From NCBI RefSeq assembly GCF_964355755.1, contig NC_092673.1, forward strand, positions 27,039,001 to 27,099,000: a stretch of DNA of 60,000 nucleotides. The letters are read 5' to 3'. Position 1 is the first letter of the stretch. Every line of letters starts with the position of its first letter. This DNA comes from Antedon mediterranea (lineage: Eukaryota; Echinodermata; Crinoidea; Comatulida; Antedonidae). Positions 38,664 through 60,000 of the stretch are shown one piece after another. The position numbers were made by a program, and so were the translations under genes. A model generated the notes under the pieces. It did no database searches. It was not told where the DNA came from and saw only the letters and a list, made by a program, of their open reading frames with translations.

Positions 38664-40500
38664 ATTAAATGGAAAAAAATGTCATAGATCACGGGGCAGA
38701 TACATCAAACATGCTTTAAGTCAACGATTTTGCTTTCAGTCAGTTTTTACAATATCCTGCGCAAATATTTTTACATTTAAAATGATGTATTTCTCTCGAT
38801 AGGATACAAATAATTTTTTAAAGAAGGTGTTATTTGAGCACTATCTTGACTTGAGCAAAATGATTAAAAATACCAGCCTATCTGTACATATTACTATGTA
38901 ATCACATTTTATAAACAAATGTTTGTACCTAATTAATATTTAATGAATGACATTATCATATCACATTTTAAAATCATTCTTTTAAAATTAAAATTCATTA
39001 ATAAAATGTTTTAAATATCAGGTGTTCTATAACACCAATTAAAATTAATTCTGTAATAATTATATGAAATAACCTATGTGTATTCTTAATTTTAATATAA
39101 GAAAAGTTGTTTTCTTGTATTTTTATTGCTTAAGTTTTCAAAAACAATGTTCGGATTATTAGATTAGCTGTGCTGGCATATTAAGCACTAATGTAGTTAT
39201 TTTGTGTCTATTATATACTAAACCGTAAATAAATAATCATCAGGTAGTCTCTATAATTGTACAGGAAAAATTATATGAGCGCCAGTTGTGTATGCCATAG
39301 CATATCCGTTAAATGCTACTATGCTCTGTAGAGGGTGGGCTACACCCGGTTATGGTTAGTAGTGGATAGAAGTGATGTTATTCTACCATAGATAGTCCAT
39401 ACGCAAAGTACAGAGCTTTTTCAAGGGTTCTTTTATCTCTTATATTTGTTTATTGAGGAGATCGATATTTAGATGTTTGAGGTCATACTTGTTAATGATG
39501 ATATAGTAGTATTGTATGAATATGCATAAGCTATACATAACTGACATAGATAATGATTTTCTATGTGAAAAAGATATATGCAAATATAGTTTATACTGGC
39601 ACAGGTAAAATAATACACAGACATGATTTCAGGCCATTATGATGAAATCATTTGTAGAAAATTAGGATTGGTGGAAATAGATATAGAAATAAAAATTAGG
39701 CCTCCTTATTCCTACCAAGACAGCATTCCTGTACAAAATTCACACTTATTTAAAAGTTATTATGTATATAACCACACCAGAACCCATCGTATTTAATATT
39801 TGTACTTTTTTGAAAAATTCAACATAATAATTAATAATATTTTGTTAATAAAAATTGTAATTGACTAAGATACAATTTTTATATGTTGTATATATTATGC
39901 TGCTATAAGTTTTTATGGGTATTTTGTTCTTGTTTTTTTATAATAATATCAAAAGGGTTTTGTAATTTGTAGTGTATTCTCTTTCATCTTATTTGAGTAG
40001 CTTTATTTTACTCTAAAATCGGCCGAGCAAAATATTCCAGTCATCAGTCACATAGATTCTGAACTTAAAAAGGTGAATGAAGTTCTTTTTAAAGAGATTA
40101 AAGTGTCATGACAGCAATTATGCAACATAAGTGATTTGACCAATCACAAGCGATGGATCATTCGAACATTTGTATACTTTTCTGCGTTAAAGTGTAACTC
40201 CGGCTTGAAAAACAATAAAAATGATGTTACAGGACTTTCGTAATGCTATAAGAATTTATCCAAACTTGATTCACATTTATGTAAATCTGAGACATACTAC
40301 TTACATAAAAAGTAAATAAATTTGAAGGGGAGATTTTACATAAGAAAATACAATAAATAGTTGAAAATTAGTGAAATTCATCTTATAAGATTCTAAAAAA
40401 GTCCTGTAGCATCACTTTATTTTTAAAAAAGGGTGCTTCCGCATGACGCTCTTGTCTTGTTTCACTAAAAAAGGAAACCTTTTTTAACGTTATATCAGTC
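38664..40500 (+). other. 3' UTR and intergenic DNA
   Basis: AATAAA at 39000-39005, about 340 bases after the stop, is the best polyadenylation signal of the ADAMTS-like gene. The remainder is plain AT-rich DNA. I see no other gene or recognisable element here. Confidence 0.6.
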
Positions 40501-40529
40501 CCTTACTCAAAGTTTCTGTGTGAACTTAA

Positions 40530-40751
40530 CGTTGGAGGCGCTATTGCAAAAACAGTGGCACAAAAAAAACCCACAAGAGGCGCGGGCAGCAGCGGCCAGG
40601 CTAAGATCCTAGCCACCAACAATCAACTTGACGACGGCCGGAGAGAAGAGAGTCGACTCAGTGTGAAGTGGCGTGAAGAAATTGACATCGTCAGGTAAAG
40701 CTCGTTGAATTTTAGACAGGTAACCCTGCTTTTTCTGTCTGATTACATAAT
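40530..40751 (+). promoter_or_regulatory. GC/CpG-rich 5' region of the DDAH gene
   Basis: From about 40540 to 40700 the base composition changes sharply: GGCGCG, CGGCC, GACGACGGCCGG and other CpGs in an otherwise AT-rich window. This suggests promoter and 5' UTR. A potential donor (CAGGTAAAG at 40693) could make a short 5' UTR intron variant. The coding ATG is at 40752. No TATA box is evident. Confidence 0.5.
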
Positions 40752-59457
<18,706 letters not shown>

Positions 59458-59696
59458 ATATTGATAATGTAGGGGTTGTTCACAATTTATCAAAATGTTT
59501 GCCAGTCTACAAACAGTGTTCCCTATCATAACCTACCTCTGTTTTATTCGCTCTTTTCACCACTCTTTGCAGTTTAAATACCATAAGAGTTTTCCCACAC
59601 AATTACCCCACCAGAATATCCTCCTCTTATTTTAAGCATTACTATTTAAAGCTCCTCCACTTTACCACTCTTCTTAATATCCCTTATCTTACTCGG

Positions 59697-59960
59697 TTTA
59701 TCCTCTCTGGTTAACCCCTCTGGTTATCTCCTCTGGTTAACCCCTCTGGTTAACCCCCTCTGATTAACCTCTCCTGGTTATCCCTTCTGGTAAGCCCTTC
59801 TGGTTAACTCCTCTGGTTAACCCCCTCTGATTAACCTCTCCTGGTTATCCCTTCTGGTAAACCCCTCTGGTTAACCTCTGGTTAATCCCCTCTGCTTACC
59901 CCCCTCTGATTAACCTCTCCTGGTTATCCCTCTGTTTAACCCCTCTGGTTACCTCTTGGC
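59697..59960. repeat. CCCCTCTGGTTAA minisatellite
   Basis: CCCCTCTGGTTAACCCCTCT and variants (CTCTCCTGGTTATCCC, TTCTGGTAAGCCC) repeat to the end of the region, downstream of the DDAH stop. Units of 13-16 bases, irregular. Confidence 0.9.
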
Positions 59961-60000
59961 TGTTCTCCCATCTAGTTTACTAGTTTGTACACTTTGTAAT

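Noticed and set aside
38611-38802. Frame with RPADSPYRMSTRLNKLNG near the end of the large gene
   Set aside because: Out-of-frame shadow of the last CUB exon running into the 3' UTR.

Overview
The window is AT-rich metazoan nuclear DNA with GT-AG introns, phase-consistent multi-exon genes and dense interspersed repeats. Nothing in it is prokaryotic. The two genes belong to animal families (ADAMTS-type secreted metalloprotease and DDAH). The abundance of tRNA-headed SINEs, palindromic MITEs and CTAG-rich islands suggests a marine invertebrate, perhaps a deuterostome such as an echinoderm. That placement is an inference from general impression and is weak.

From 1.36 to 38.66 kb on the + strand lies one enormous gene, open at its 5' end. 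I could join 55 exons that add up to exactly 3,329 codons (stop included) in one unbroken frame. Order of domains: ADAMTS/ADAM prodomain, furin site RNRR, zinc metalloprotease (HEIAHLFGVRHD, Met-turn YIMAD), disintegrin-like domain, ten thrombospondin type 1 repeats (TSRs), then TSRs and CUB domains interleaved to the C-terminus (about 23 TSRs and 13 CUBs in all), a short Thr-rich linker and a final CUB. No ADAMTS cysteine-rich or spacer module is visible. The interleaved part is built from a three-exon cassette of constant intron phase, which explains how it could grow by duplication. A decayed copy of one CUB exon next to the working one shows that local exon duplication has happened here.

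From 38.66 to about 40.5 kb is the 3' UTR and intergenic DNA. From 40.75 to 59.46 kb on the + strand is a five-exon DDAH gene (dimethylarginine dimethylaminohydrolase family, 290 residues). Most substrate-binding residues are present, but the position of the catalytic cysteine is Ser in the last exon, and two further conserved Asp positions are changed (GGD to GGN, VDG to VQG). It may be a pseudoenzyme. Its last intron is 14.5 kb and holds almost only repeats.

Repeats fill the introns: a palindromic MITE family with at least ten copies, tRNA-derived SINE families, LINE 3' ends, a piggyBac-like element with TTAA ends, and several tandem arrays. In at least four cases a piece of a dispersed element has been expanded into a tandem array: the 30-bp unit at 6.7 kb, the 21-bp unit at 17.8 kb, the roughly 64-bp unit at 9, 17 and 21 kb, and the 30-bp satellite at 54 kb.
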